From the NCBI GenBank assembly GCA_013398015.1, contig VZRR01010919.1:996675-1060674 (forward strand): a stretch of 64,000 nucleotides of DNA, written 5' to 3'. Numbering within the stretch: position 1 is the first letter of the stretch; the number at the start of each line of letters is the position of its first letter. Of this stretch, positions 36,861 through 49,300 are shown piece after piece. The DNA is from Oreocharis arfaki (Eukaryota > Chordata > Aves > Passeriformes > Paramythiidae). Under the pieces are notes generated by a model. It was given only the letters and a program-made list of their open reading frames with translations. It did no database searches and was not told the origin of the DNA. Made by a program: the position numbers and the translations under genes.

Positions 36861-39800
36861 ATGCATTATCTGATGTAAACTAAAAGAAGTATTATTAATA
36901 ATAATAATAAAAGGAAATAAAACAGTTTTATAAAGTATTGTAAATATGGCCTAATTTTCTAATTATGTATCACAGCTTCAGGATCTCTCCTTGTCTTTTG
37001 AATTCAACCTTCTCATAAATCCTTAGCAAATGTATGGACTTAGCAACTAAAACAAATGTAACTAGTTTAATTTTCACTTTTGCTTTTCAGTTCAAGATTA
37101 TTTTATTCTTCGGGAAGAACTGGTTTTCCTCTTGAAGTTATTTTTGTGGGGACTTTAGTGACTTTGTTTTTACACCGAAAAGATCACAGCTACGTTTTCC
37201 CATCTAATATTCAATTTGATATCAATAGCCAATCTATAATTCAGAAGGGTTCCCTCAGTGTGTAGGGCAAGATATCAACACTCTGTTATCCCTGCATTCA
37301 GCTTTTGAAGATTAAGGCTTTCTCTTGAAGTCCTTTTCAGTTTGTTTCCTGGGTTTTTTGTGGTTTTTATTTTCTTTTGCAACTTTTTCTTTTAATACAG
37401 AGCACTGATATGCTGATATTTAATGTGTTTAAATTGAAAATTATTGTAAAATCATTACATTCACGATATCTAAATATGGGTGTTGGATGCTTGGTTCTGT
37501 GCATGTTTTTACAGTTAATGCACTTCCTGGTCTTCACAGCTTCTTGTGGTTCTATAATTTTTCTAACTTATTATTGTTTTTCCATTTTCTAATTTCACCT
37601 TGTGATAATCTGTTTGTCCAGTGTAAATGCATGTCAGTTTTCTTCTAACATCTTTTTGACATGTCCTTATTGCTTCTCCTGATTTAGATTTCTATCTTGT
37701 AGCTGTCATTCCAGTAGCTTTATATCTTTGATTCCAATCGCTATTTGATCTCTTCTAATGGAATCAGTCAGTATGCCATAATTGCATGGTGAACTTGTTA
37801 AGTGACTGTCAGTCAAAGATCCCTCAAACTTAGAGAAATGAAAGAAATTCTGTTCTTTGAGAGGTGCATGTGATGACAACGATGTCCTTCAAAAGTTTCA
37901 CTTCTCTTAGGAGCACAGTATTTCCCCTGCACATTTTCAGAGACAGGTTTTTCATTGTCCGTTAGTACCAAGGTAACAAGTAAACGGAGAATTTCAGGTA
38001 CTGCTATATTTGAAAAATAGCAGCACCTTTTTGTGATTGCTTTTGAGTCCAGTTGGTCATGCATAGAAACAAAAGCCTGCATAAATCTTCTCTCATTCTG
38101 CAGCATTGCCAAAGAACATCAGTTGCTTCTCACTCTGAATAGTATTCTTCTCTCTGTCTCAATTTTTTTGAAAACATATTTTTTCAGGAGCTTATTTTGG
38201 TATAATGCAACAGCTGTAGAATATCTGGTTGTAGGGCAGCCACTGAGAAGTTAGAAACATTGCTTCGTGTGATCTAAATTTCTTTGTTTATATAAAAAAT
38301 GACCAACACATACCAACAATTTAAAAAAAACTGTTGAGAAGGTAATGTAACTGACTTCCTGCCATTTAGAGTGTTAAGTGTTGAACAGTCTTTCTAATCA
38401 GACTTATCTTGGCACAGGGTTTTTTTTTAATGTATTGGTTTTTTTTAGATTTTTTTTTTTAAAATTTATTTTCAATTTCTTTTGCCACTCTGCCTTGCTC
38501 CTTTGTCTGTTGTCCTCCGTGTTCCAAGGCCATAGTCTTTCTCGGGAGCTGGTTTATTTCTATATATACCAATATAACAAGGTTGTTCACTGCACAGTCT
38601 GACAGTGGTGATCAGCAAAACCCAAAACTGCAGTCAGTGCCCACCTTGAAGCCAGAGCCATGGTTGCCTGCAAAGATCATCAGACTTCAAGGTCACACTG
38701 GGCTAAGGGGCACAACCAGCTCAGGCTCCAAGGGAAGGTATTTATGCAGGGAAACCTCATGTCCTCATTTGAGATGGTGTGGTGTGCTCTGTTGTCTTGG
38801 TCCCTACTTTTTAGTGCAGATATTTAGTGAATTCTATACAGTCAAAATGAAGTACTTGAGAAAAAGCTATCAAAAATTCATGAATAATGGTGGGATTACT
38901 GTTGTATAAGAGTGGATGTTTCAGTTCAGTTTGCTATTTTGTCTCTACTGTGAGGAATTGTATAAGATCATATCAAGGATGCCCACAGGACATGCAGAAT
39001 AGGGTCTTCTTGCTGACCTGAAGTGAAAAGAATCATCACCACGTGATAGAGTTTGAAAACTGCTAACAAAATATCAAAAAAACTCATTAGTTAGGCTGCC
39101 TGCGTCTTCTTTCACCTTTCCCCTGAAACCCTTATGTCTAACCCTTCATCTGTGAGGCTGAGAATTTCAGTCTGCTGTGATGCTGAATGTAAGAGGGCAT
39201 GGAGAGATTAATAGTCTACTTTTGTCTTCTGAGTTAATGAATCTCAGAAACTCTGAACGAAGCTACATCCCAGTGATGTCTATAGGCAACAATCAAAATC
39301 ATGATGAACATGTCTGAATAAAATTTGGAAGTCGGTAAGATTATCTAGAGCGGATAAAAAAATGAAGTATGGAAATTTATTCATTGTTGGAAAGGATAGA
39401 TTGAGCTTGCCACAGAAAGCCTATAGTGTCATATGTTTTACTGAAAATACTGCTCAGTCATGTTCAGAGAGGGAATAGTTCATCTAGGTGAGAAGATATT
39501 ACCAGCATTGCCAGTAACAGGAAAACAGGGAAGTCATCAGCTGCAATTTCATTGGCTCTTTCATCCTCCTCAGCATTCCACAGCAGACCAACAGTAGTCT
39601 GGTACTGAGGTTTCCTGGGAGATTCCGTGCAAGCAAAGCCTGCTTGCTTGACGTGACCCTAGGCTGCCCAGAGGCACTATGATGAGGAGCTTGAACAGTC
39701 TGTACTGGGCTTGTCCTTTCCATATAACTTTTTATAGGTACTGTTCAGCAGATTACAGGGCTTGATAAACCTTTTGGTATGGCTCAGTACAGTTCTGTTT

Positions 39801-42800
39801 TTGTTTTGTATAGGTGTTACGGAGAAGAGGAGATGTGGGTATCAAGTTGTCCCCTCAAAATTTTAAGTTGCTTTCATGTTAGTTTTGCCCTTTTTAATAG
39901 GAAAGCTCAGTGCATAACTCGTGAAACATCTTAAGTATGTTGTGTGATGTGAGTGTGCCTTCCCTCTGATGCACCATATTGCACAGCTCTGTCATTTGTT
40001 CTGTCTGGTCATCTTACAATTTAATAATCTTGTCTTAATGAATTTCTTACCCCAGGATTAAATTATTAAGAAGAAGAGAGGTATTTGAAGGACAGCAACT
40101 CGTCCGCATTGGATTCAGGCACTAAGAGCATCCTTAGGCACCTAGTCCTCTTGCAGACCTATGACAGTGTTGCATACCACGATTGTGTGACGTATCTTCT
40201 CATCTCAGGTACTTACCACATCCCCAGATGCTGATGGAGAAGAAGGTTCAAGATAGGTCTGTATTTTTTTTCTGTGAGATTGTATGGTATCTGGATAAAT
40301 ATGAAGTTCTGAAACTATAAAGCAAAACTTAGGGAGAGACGGGGAAGTTATGCAGGTAATTCAGGAAATACATAAAATGATTCCTGGATACTTTTGCAAT
40401 TTAAGATCTTGACAAGCTGTTCTGTGAAAACAGTAAGGAAACTGTGTAGGAAATTTAGTAAACAGCTTGTCTGAATACACCAACAGTGAAATACTCCATC
40501 ACCCATCTGTTGATTCCTCCATCTATTCATCTGGTGATTACTGTAGCATTTCCTTTGTCACAAAACATGCGTCACAGACTAGACTTCCTGCTGAGGGAGT
40601 CACTATAAAATGGCAGCCCACACTGAGAGACATCAGAACAATTCACAGCTGGGCAGATGTTGAAACAGTGCTGGTATAATACAGCTTTTTTAAAAGGCAT
40701 CATAGTGATTCATTTGTGGATTCAGCCTTTACAACTACAGTATTTATCCTGGAGTATTCAAATGAATTCCCTTAGTGAGGGATTGAAACACTTCTAACCG
40801 TGCACTGTTTGTTGTGAGAACACCTGACTAGAGTGCTCTGGGTGTCAAATAATGATCTTAGACATATCAGTAATACCTCTTTCCTCTTCAGAGATAGAGC
40901 ATCTATTGCATTGGAATCTAAACGAAAATTACTCATTTGGATTTCCAGAGCAGCCCATTTTTGCAATGAACATGTCTATGAAAAGCTGTATTAGGCCTCT
41001 TTTACCTCCTATCTCTAGGAAAAAAAGTAAACTTTTCTGAATGACTCTCCAAACTGAGAGTTTGTGGGAAGATTGTGACCCCCATCTGTTAGGATACACC
41101 TGTAGGATACAAGGTGTGAAACCCTCACAAGTAACCAGCATTGGGGCTGTTTATCTCATTTGCCTCAATTCTGGATACCCTTTTGCTCATGGCCTGCACC
41201 TGCAACCTTTACTGTGCTGACTGTGGATTTCTCTCTTGCATCTCTCCTGGGCAGTTCCAAGAATGTTATGTAGTTCCTCTTCAGCGCATTTTTTGAATGC
41301 AGGAAAAGCTATTGACCACAGATGTATATTCTTGTCTACTGACAATTCTAATAACATAGCCAAGTTTCCTCATATTTACTGTAAGCTTAGAGTAAATGCC
41401 TGTGTCTATTTAGTGGATTAGAAGACACTCAGTAATTTTTTCAGTAATGGGAATGTGATTATGTGCTCAATGTATGTTTCAGTTCAGCCAAGAATATAAT
41501 GCACCATGGCATGTACACCAGTAAAATCTGAGAGGCCTAATGGTGCCTTGCAGCAAGCTTTCAGGAAGGATGTGCAGGTTCTCAAGCAGTAATTATTTTG
41601 TGAGTCATTCTTTGTAAGCAAAGAATTTTTATATTTAAATCAAACTCAAGTTTTTAAGGATTATACTCTGCCTATCAAATACTGATGTGATACCCCAAGG
41701 TAGATCAGTATCCACCACGGTAGGTAGATACTCAGTAGGATCATTCTGACTCCCTACACAGTAAACGGTAGATTAAAAATAAATAAGATATCTAAGAGCA
41801 GGAGCATAGATTTTTGATCTCTGATGTGCCATAAAAAAAGTGGAAGCTTGTAGGCTGTGTTTGTTGCTGGGTATACAGCACTGACTTCAATATATGAGTG
41901 ACTGCAAAGGTGGTTATATAGCTTTGCAGAAGATTACTAGTTAAATCACTTGCCAGGATACACATGTAAGGCTCTTGTGAGACTCATCTCATATTTAGGG
42001 CTTGAAAGGGGAGAAATTGCAATGAACTCACCATAAAATGCAACTTTTTGGTGCCTCTAGGATAATCTATGTGAGGCATTTACTGGCACCAGTAAATGCT
42101 GGAATTAAGTTTTGGACAACGAAGGATGTCAGTCAAGAGTTATAGGACATATATTCATAATGCACAAATTGTTGCTTTGGAAATTGTCTGTGCTATGCAC
42201 AATTAACTGCTTATTTGACATGTTGCTCTCAAAGTGAAGGCAGTGTAAATGCTGCTTGTTTTCAGAAAGTGCTGTTTATTCCACTAGCATGTAAGGAAAC
42301 AAAATTTAATTTCAGTGAAAGCATTTATTAAATTGTTAGTATATAAAAGTAAAGAAGTAATAAGACCTACAGAAAAGACTTTGGAAAGAAAGGATTTAAA
42401 ATACTGTTTGGATAGTAAAGATAAAAGAGCACAAGCACATGAGATATTGTAGGAAGCCTATCACCAAGACTGGAAGTATATTTATACGTGTAAGAACATC
42501 TCTGGAAAGTGAAGACATTTTCTTCTACTCGTGACAAGGCAAAAAATTTGTATTGCTTACTTATAGAATAGGTTTTCATTTAAGTTAAACTGAGAAATAT
42601 GCTGGTGGCTGAACTTCAATTTTTTACACGAATTTAGTTGGAACATTAGACCAAGAAAGCAATTTGGGCCACCTACTTTCTTTTATCACTTGCCTGAGAA
42701 ACTCCTAATACTGTTTTTATTCTAGATTTTGTATTTCTCTATGTGTCTGGGATTAAGAATCTCTCTATAGTTCAGAGTTTAAACAGTTATACATTAAGGT

Positions 42801-43823
42801 ATAACAGCTAAGCTCCATTACAGTTCAGAGATGCAGTGCCTGAACTGCTAAATTCTTCAGAGATTTTTTGCTTTCTGGAATTGTCAGAGTGGGCACTTTA
42901 CCAAGCAACCAGAGCCAAGGTGGAGGCATCAGAGATTAGTTCAGAATACCATCCGAATTTTTACCTTTTTTGAAACAAGAGTTAGGGTAGATCTCAAGAT
43001 AGTGAAATATCAATTTTTAGACCCCTTGTGCTCCTGAGAATGCTGTAATCACTGAGCTGATATGAAATGCTTTAATTTTGCTGTTGAACTTGCAGCACTA
43101 GGCAGCAACAACAAGATTTTTAGAATGAAGAGAGTCTGGGGAAGACAAGATATCACCTGGGAGCAGGAAAGAAAATTTTGCTGTTCATATTTTATATTAA
43201 TGCATTCTTCTGCTTTATTCAATTTGCTAGTGAGTTGGAAAGTGTGTGTATGAGGCAGAGAGACGGGGAAGGACATTTATGTATAGTACCCAGGATTGTC
43301 AGGGAATTTTAAAGTCAATCAATTCTGATACATTTTCCCCAAACTGATCTTTAGTCAAATTTTTCCCCCTTGAGCTTAAGCCACTTTCATATAGTTGTAT
43401 AAACTGCAGCATATGAGAAGGGCTGCATTGGCTATCCAACCGGGAGCCTGAGACTTCGGTTGCCTCAAAGGTAATAAAAATTTGTATGACGAATGTTCAT
43501 TTAGCATGAAATAGTCAAAGATTTTTAAAAAATTGTTATTCAATGTAACCATTTCAACACACAGTAATCTAAAAAGAGCTTATTTTATCTAATTTTACAT
43601 TTTAGAAGGATGATATTCACACTATAAATATCAAAATTGCTGAACAGTTAACAGCGTTTAATGCTATCTGTACCTTAAATGATCATCTGCAGTCAGGGGA
43701 ACCAGATTAACTTTAATTGTAGAAGGCCAAATAATTCTAATGTGTTTAAAGTCATGAATTCTAGGTGTATGCTTAAATATATCTCTATCAACACCAAGCA
43801 TTAACATTTAAATCCTGATCTCA
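36861..43823. other. Long gene-free stretch
   Basis: Nearly 7 kb without a recognised gene or mobile element. An acceptor-like site at about 37090 is followed by an open frame to 37265 (see findings). The region is AT-rich with T-runs at 38420-38460. Nothing else stands out. Confidence 0.55.
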
Positions 43824-44150
43824 TCATAGAATCACAGGGTATCCTGAGTTGGAAGGGACCCACAAGAATCTTCACAGTCCAGCTCCTGGCCCTGCACAGC
43901 ACCATCCCCAAGAATCACCCATTTGCCCAAGAGTGTTGTCTAAACACTTCTTGAACTCTGTCAGGCTGGTGCTGTGATCACTGCCCTGGGGAGTTGTTCC
44001 AGTGCCCAACCACCCTCTGGGTAAAGAACCTTTTCCCAATATCCAACCTAAACCTCCCCTGACACAACTTCAGGCCATTCCCTCAGGTTCTATCACTGGG
44101 CACCACAGAGAAAAGATCAATGCCTGCCCCTCCGCTTCCCCTCATGATTT
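43824..44150 (-). mobile_element. CR1 LINE 3' fragment
   Basis: Antisense CR1. The left edge is TCATAGAATCACAGGGTATC, followed by TGAGTTGGAAGGGACCCACA typical of one CR1 subfamily. On the minus strand RFRLDIGKRFFTQRVVGHWN is intact in frame, then NSPGQ and a stop, the ORF2 C-terminus. The lead-in GACCCACAAGAATC differs from the other copies (GAGACCTTTAAGATC or GAGATCCTAAAGATC), so it comes from a different subfamily. It is 5'-truncated after about 330 bp. Confidence 0.94.
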
Positions 44151-46123
44151 TATTAATCTACTATAGCATGGTAGTAGCTTCAACAAGTATGTCTCCATTA
44201 TGAGTGTAATTTTAAAATTTAAAAGTACTAATAAATATGATAGCTACCCTTAGTCCTCTAAAATGGTAGAAACAATGAAAACAGAAAATAACAGAAGTTT
44301 CTGCTGAGATTACATGTCTGTAAAGCTCTGTATTCTGAATTACTACACGACGTGCCTAATTTATGTTTTTTGATCCCTTGATAATTAGAATCTGGATTCA
44401 TGGTGTAATTATTAATCTCTATAAGCAGTCAAGCAAACAGGTCAGACACCTCCAAAGAGTAAATCACAAGGCTTAAAAGATCTCATCTTTCCAGTTATGG
44501 CATAAAATGTTTGAATAGCATAGTGTGGGTAACCTCCCACATGTGCTTTGCAGGAAACAGGTGACCTCCAGCATTAGGGAAGAACTGGCAGAGTCCTCTG
44601 ACCTCGCAGGTTTCAGAATGCCAGCAGGCACTGAACATGCAGTTTCAGCACCTCACTATCCACCCCCCAGCTGCGCGGTAGATTAAAAACCTATGAGCCG
44701 TCCAGAGTGTTTTGATTGTATGGAGCTACATTCAGGGGTGGAGGCAACATCATTACCCAGTACAGAGGCAATGAGTATATTTAGATGACTGATAGGTCTG
44801 ATAGGATCGTGCAGTAAGTGGTCTATATTATTGCATTGAATTTGAGAACAAATATCTACAAGCCAAGTGCAAAACTTTTGGGGTTTTTTTTGGGTTTTTT
44901 TTGGTTTTTTTTTTTTTTTGCTGAGAAGATTCTGAATGGGTTTGAGCAAAAAAAGCAAACTTTCCCAGTAAGTTGATACCATTCAGAAAGACAAAGCAGA
45001 CCTGAAATTCTAGGAGGGCCTTAAAAAATCTCTTGGCTTCGGCAGTTATTTTTTAAAACTGTGAGCAATGAAATTAGAGTTTGCACGTAATGCCCATAAA
45101 CAACATCTAATAAATGAAGCGTGACTAAAGTCACATTTCGAATAGAACCATGAAAAAGCCTGGCTTTGTCAGTGGAGGAGTAACTGGGACTTGCATCTAT
45201 ACTAAGAAAAGGTATAGGAAAGAGGCTGGGGCAGAGGACTCTCAAGCAGAATGAAAAAGATAAATAATAAGTGATCAGTTTTAGACATGCGAAAAAAGTT
45301 TTCCCGTAAGTGTCCTCTCACCTTTAGGCCTATCATCTTTTGCATCATCAGCTTCATTATCTTTAGACTGCTCCTCTCCCTCTTGCATGTAGATTGCTCT
45401 TACATTTATATATGGCTTGTATAGCATTGTAGCAAGAGAGCCTCATTCAAATTTTTTTAAAGTTCATCTGCATCAGAAATGACCTTTATCCATTACTGTT
45501 ACTGGTTCCTACGTACTGATGGAAATTCAGCCTGTTCAAATTGACTGGTATTTACAAAGCTGGAAGTTTAGCTGTAATATAGTTACGACAGATGTCTTTA
45601 GAATCACTAAAATGCATGTTTTTTAGGTATTTCAGGAGTTTTCTTAAACAAAATTATTTTCAATTTCTTGTAATATCCAGAAGATATGAAATATGTCAGC
45701 ATCAGAACAGACTAGATTTATTACCTGGAAAGGTTATCTCAGTTTTCTCCTCAGTTATTTCAGCAGCTTGCAAGAAAGTAACAAGAGTGTGCATAGTTTG
45801 AGCTCAGATGATGAATTTCAAATATTATTTCATATTGGCAGTTAATTTTCCATTAATAGATTGGTGTCTGACTTGAGTGATTAGTTAACAAATGCAAACC
45901 CTTTCCCATTATTCAGGTCTGAAATATGAGGAAGGAGAAAAGATTGCAAAGGAGAAAAGCAATGAAGGGTATGTGTGCGACCAAAAGTTAAAGCTAATCT
46001 AACTATCTAATAGTTAGGTGGCACTAGATGGTACAAAATGTCTCTGTCAGGCCGGCAGAAATCCCTCCCCAGCAGAGCTGATTTGATATCTTTGACAGTG
46101 ATAGATAGCTGTGCAACAGACTG
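44151..46123. other. Gene-free stretch
   Basis: No gene recognised. It contains a T/G-rich simple repeat at 44881-44920, where T-runs of 6 to 17 are separated by GG or GGG. Confidence 0.6.
44881..44920. repeat. T-run / GGG simple repeat
   Basis: Stepwise pattern of GGG, T8, GGG, T8, GG and a T17 run. On the minus strand it encodes the Lys-rich stretch of the 44683-44982 open frame, which is therefore an artefact. Confidence 0.85.
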
Positions 46124-46375
46124 TGTCCTGGTTTGCCAGGACATGATGTGAACCTCTTTCAGCAGTTTGTGCCCTGTTTCATGCCAGACGTTGGCCGGAT
46201 TGGTTCATTGGCTGGGGAGCCCTCCTGATGTATTTCACTGCCTTACAGACACAGCCAGTCTATTTTCTCATGCAACAGATATGAGGAAATAGCTGCTCTG
46301 TTGATTTGTTTCAGGTTTGTACACTAGTGCAGCAGCAGGCAGAAGCTCAAACTATAAAGCTGGGAAAAGATCCAT
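46124..46375 (+). mobile_element. Possible LTR U3 fragment
   Basis: Starts TGTCCTGGTTTGCCAGGACA, like the TGTCCTGGTTT start of several avian LTRs. It has two inverted CCAAT boxes (ATTGG at 46199-46203 and 46207-46211) and TATAAAGCTGGGAAA at 46353. TATAAAGCTGGG also occurs in the solid LTR at 63212. No poly(A) signal or CA end was found downstream, so it may be only the U3 part, or a coincidental promoter-like arrangement. Confidence 0.4.
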
Positions 46376-49300
46376 AACTGGCAATTAGCAGTAATTGTGA
46401 TAGCTATAATGCATTCATATCACACTGGTTTCAAAATGCAGTTCTTTGGCACTTGAGTACATTTAAGGAAAGCACAAATTATTTTTCTGCTGTTATCCCT
46501 TTTCAGTACTGTAACAGTATTTGGAAGATGTGAACAAACTACATTCGCAGGGAGAACATTTCCCCGGAGAGCTGTCCCCCAGCTTCCTCTGTAGGTTTCA
46601 TGTTAGTGGAAAATGAGAAAAAAGAAAAAAACACATGGGCAGTATTCAAGGGTTCTGGATTGCTATGGATTCTTGCATGAGGAACTCAAAGGCAGTGTAA
46701 TTTCCTTTTCTTTCTTTTTCTTATCTCCTATAAACATTTGCAGCTAACCAGAACCTCGTGTTACCAGGGCACTGAGTAAAGATATTACTGAGCCCTGCTG
46801 CCTTTTAAATTATTGTTTCTATTAATGGCATCAAATCTCCTGCATAGATCACAAATATCTAGTGGAATTTAGAATCATTGGTTTCTTTAATTAGTAATTT
46901 ATCCATAATATATTAACATTTAAAATGCAGGAACCTTCTTTTACTAGTTTCTAACATATTTGGTTACTACCCTTTTACAAAGAAACAAATTTTGTTAAAT
47001 ATTTTTGCTAATAATGGCCAATGCCATTGAAGTGCACATGATTACTTGTGAAGTTATAAACAAGTTGGAAATTTACTGTATCTACTTAGAAAAAAATCTT
47101 GTGTTTGAATAATTTATAATCTTGGAATCCAAATTATTATTATTTTCTAATCGTTAAATCCCTGATTCTCTGAAGAATTGTTCTATTTAATCTCTCGAGT
47201 AATTTTTATACTAGCCTGGGGTATTTTTTACTTACCAATTTTTCTTGATATGTTCTTTTATATTAAGCTTTTTAACATAGATATGTACTTAGTATTTCTT
47301 GAACAGCACAGGGAAAGCACAGAGGAAAATTTCAATGTTTGAGGTATTTTTTATATTTCAATTTGCTCTCGTTTTCTTGTTTTCTGTAGTTATTCATCCT
47401 CTTGCTAAAACAAAAAAATACTTCTATCTTATTCTGCCCCTATTAGGAAGTTGGTCCCTAAAAAATATTTTTCGGCAACAGATGTTTCTTCTATGAATGC
47501 ATCAAGAGAATGTAAATATTTGCTGCTCAACAAGATGTTATGAACCAAATCTACTTGGACCATAAGGAAGTCTAAGGTTCAGAGTTACAGAATACATGAT
47601 GACGCAGTGTCATGTCCTGCATATGCAAGTTTATTCTTCAATTTAGATCTGGTAAGGATTGCAGTAAAATAACTATTTTCTAATTATATAATTTAAAAAG
47701 CTTAATATCAAAACAAATGAAATAAAATTCATATTTCCAATAGGAAATTAATTTCAAGAGCATTTCCATTTTGATGACAAATAAAGAATTAAAACTAATA
47801 CTGAACACACAAGGTCCCTGATAGAAACTCAAATCTAAAAACCAGCCTCATTTCTAAAGAAAGCTTCAGTACAAGGCAGAGGAAATTTTGACCCATCTAT
47901 AACGAATAAAATATGATATCAGCCAAGTAAGAATCCTTCTGTAGTTAATTTTCTTTTGCTTTGTATCATGATAACCTCTCAGATCTGTGCTGTTTCCTGC
48001 TGAACTAATTTAGAAGTCAGTTTTAGGGCAAACCTCACTTCCTTTTTTGGGTTTGTAACAGAAAGGCTTCCTATTAAACTCTTCAGATGATGTTTTTAGG
48101 GAATCAGTGCCCCAAGAAATCTTTGACAAGTAAAAACTGCAGTAAATGAACAAGTGTTGATCTAAGTTACATTTAACTTCATCAGGTTGTTAACCAAGAC
48201 GGTTCTACACTCTTCCATGATGAAGCTTGACTGTGGCGAGAAATCAAACTACTGATTTAGCAGTTGAAGAAATCATGCAATTTAGCTAATAATTCTACAT
48301 ATGGAATAGACGTGGAACAATTTATTATTAAAAAAGAGTTTCGTTGTGGAGGTTAAGGAATCCGAGGGAGTGTCGTGGATCTGATGTACAAATGAAGGAA
48401 TGAAATATGGTACCTATATGGTACCTGCCAATACGCTGCTACTGAAGGGACCTGAAGGAAAACAAGGCAATGGAAAAAAACCAATGAAAAATGTCAAAAT
48501 ATCGATCTATTTAGAACCTGTTTTGATTGCAACTGAGGTTTTGTACTTGTCTTGGTAAAATACTGTATTGTACATCTTAAATTGTCAGCTGACGATTTAT
48601 CTGAATAATCCCTTCACATCCTAAGGCTGGTGGTAGAGGTGGCGAGGTGCTGGAGTGGAGAAAACTTTGCTGTTGATATCTTACTGCATGTTAGAGCGTC
48701 CTCCTGATTACCTTTCAACGTATAAAGATTTTTCTGTGTCTCCTGCATTTGCAGCTCACTATCAACCTAGAGGCAGCAGTGTTTTGGCTTATATATTCAT
48801 CACAATACAGCCTTGCTCTTATCAATTTATCTTAAAATCCCAGTTCCTTCAATCCATATAATTTTTTATAGTTTTTCCCTAGAATATTGAAAATAGACAA
48901 ACAGTTAAGGCTATTTATAAAAGGCATAGAGATATGGAAAAAAATGGCTTGAAATAAGAGCAAACTAGAAGATTTCCTTTCTTCTTCAGATGACTTTTTT
49001 TCCTTTTTCTTCTAGTAAAACATTTATCAAGGTTTCATCTTTGAGTGTATATTATACTTCAAACTGCACCTTTTAGAGTGTTCACCTTTCTAACCTTCAC
49101 CACAGAGCACTCCCAGAGGGTACCTCCTTCTGGTGTCTCTGTTAACCTTTATAGACCACTACTCTTGAAATTTTCCACAGACTTCAAACAGATTAATTCT
49201 TTCTACTTAAGATTCATCCAAGGGACAGTTTAACTGTTCTTCCTCAAAATAAACTGATCCCGTTTGGAAGAGTGGCTTGATGGAGGTGCCTTTAAGTGTT

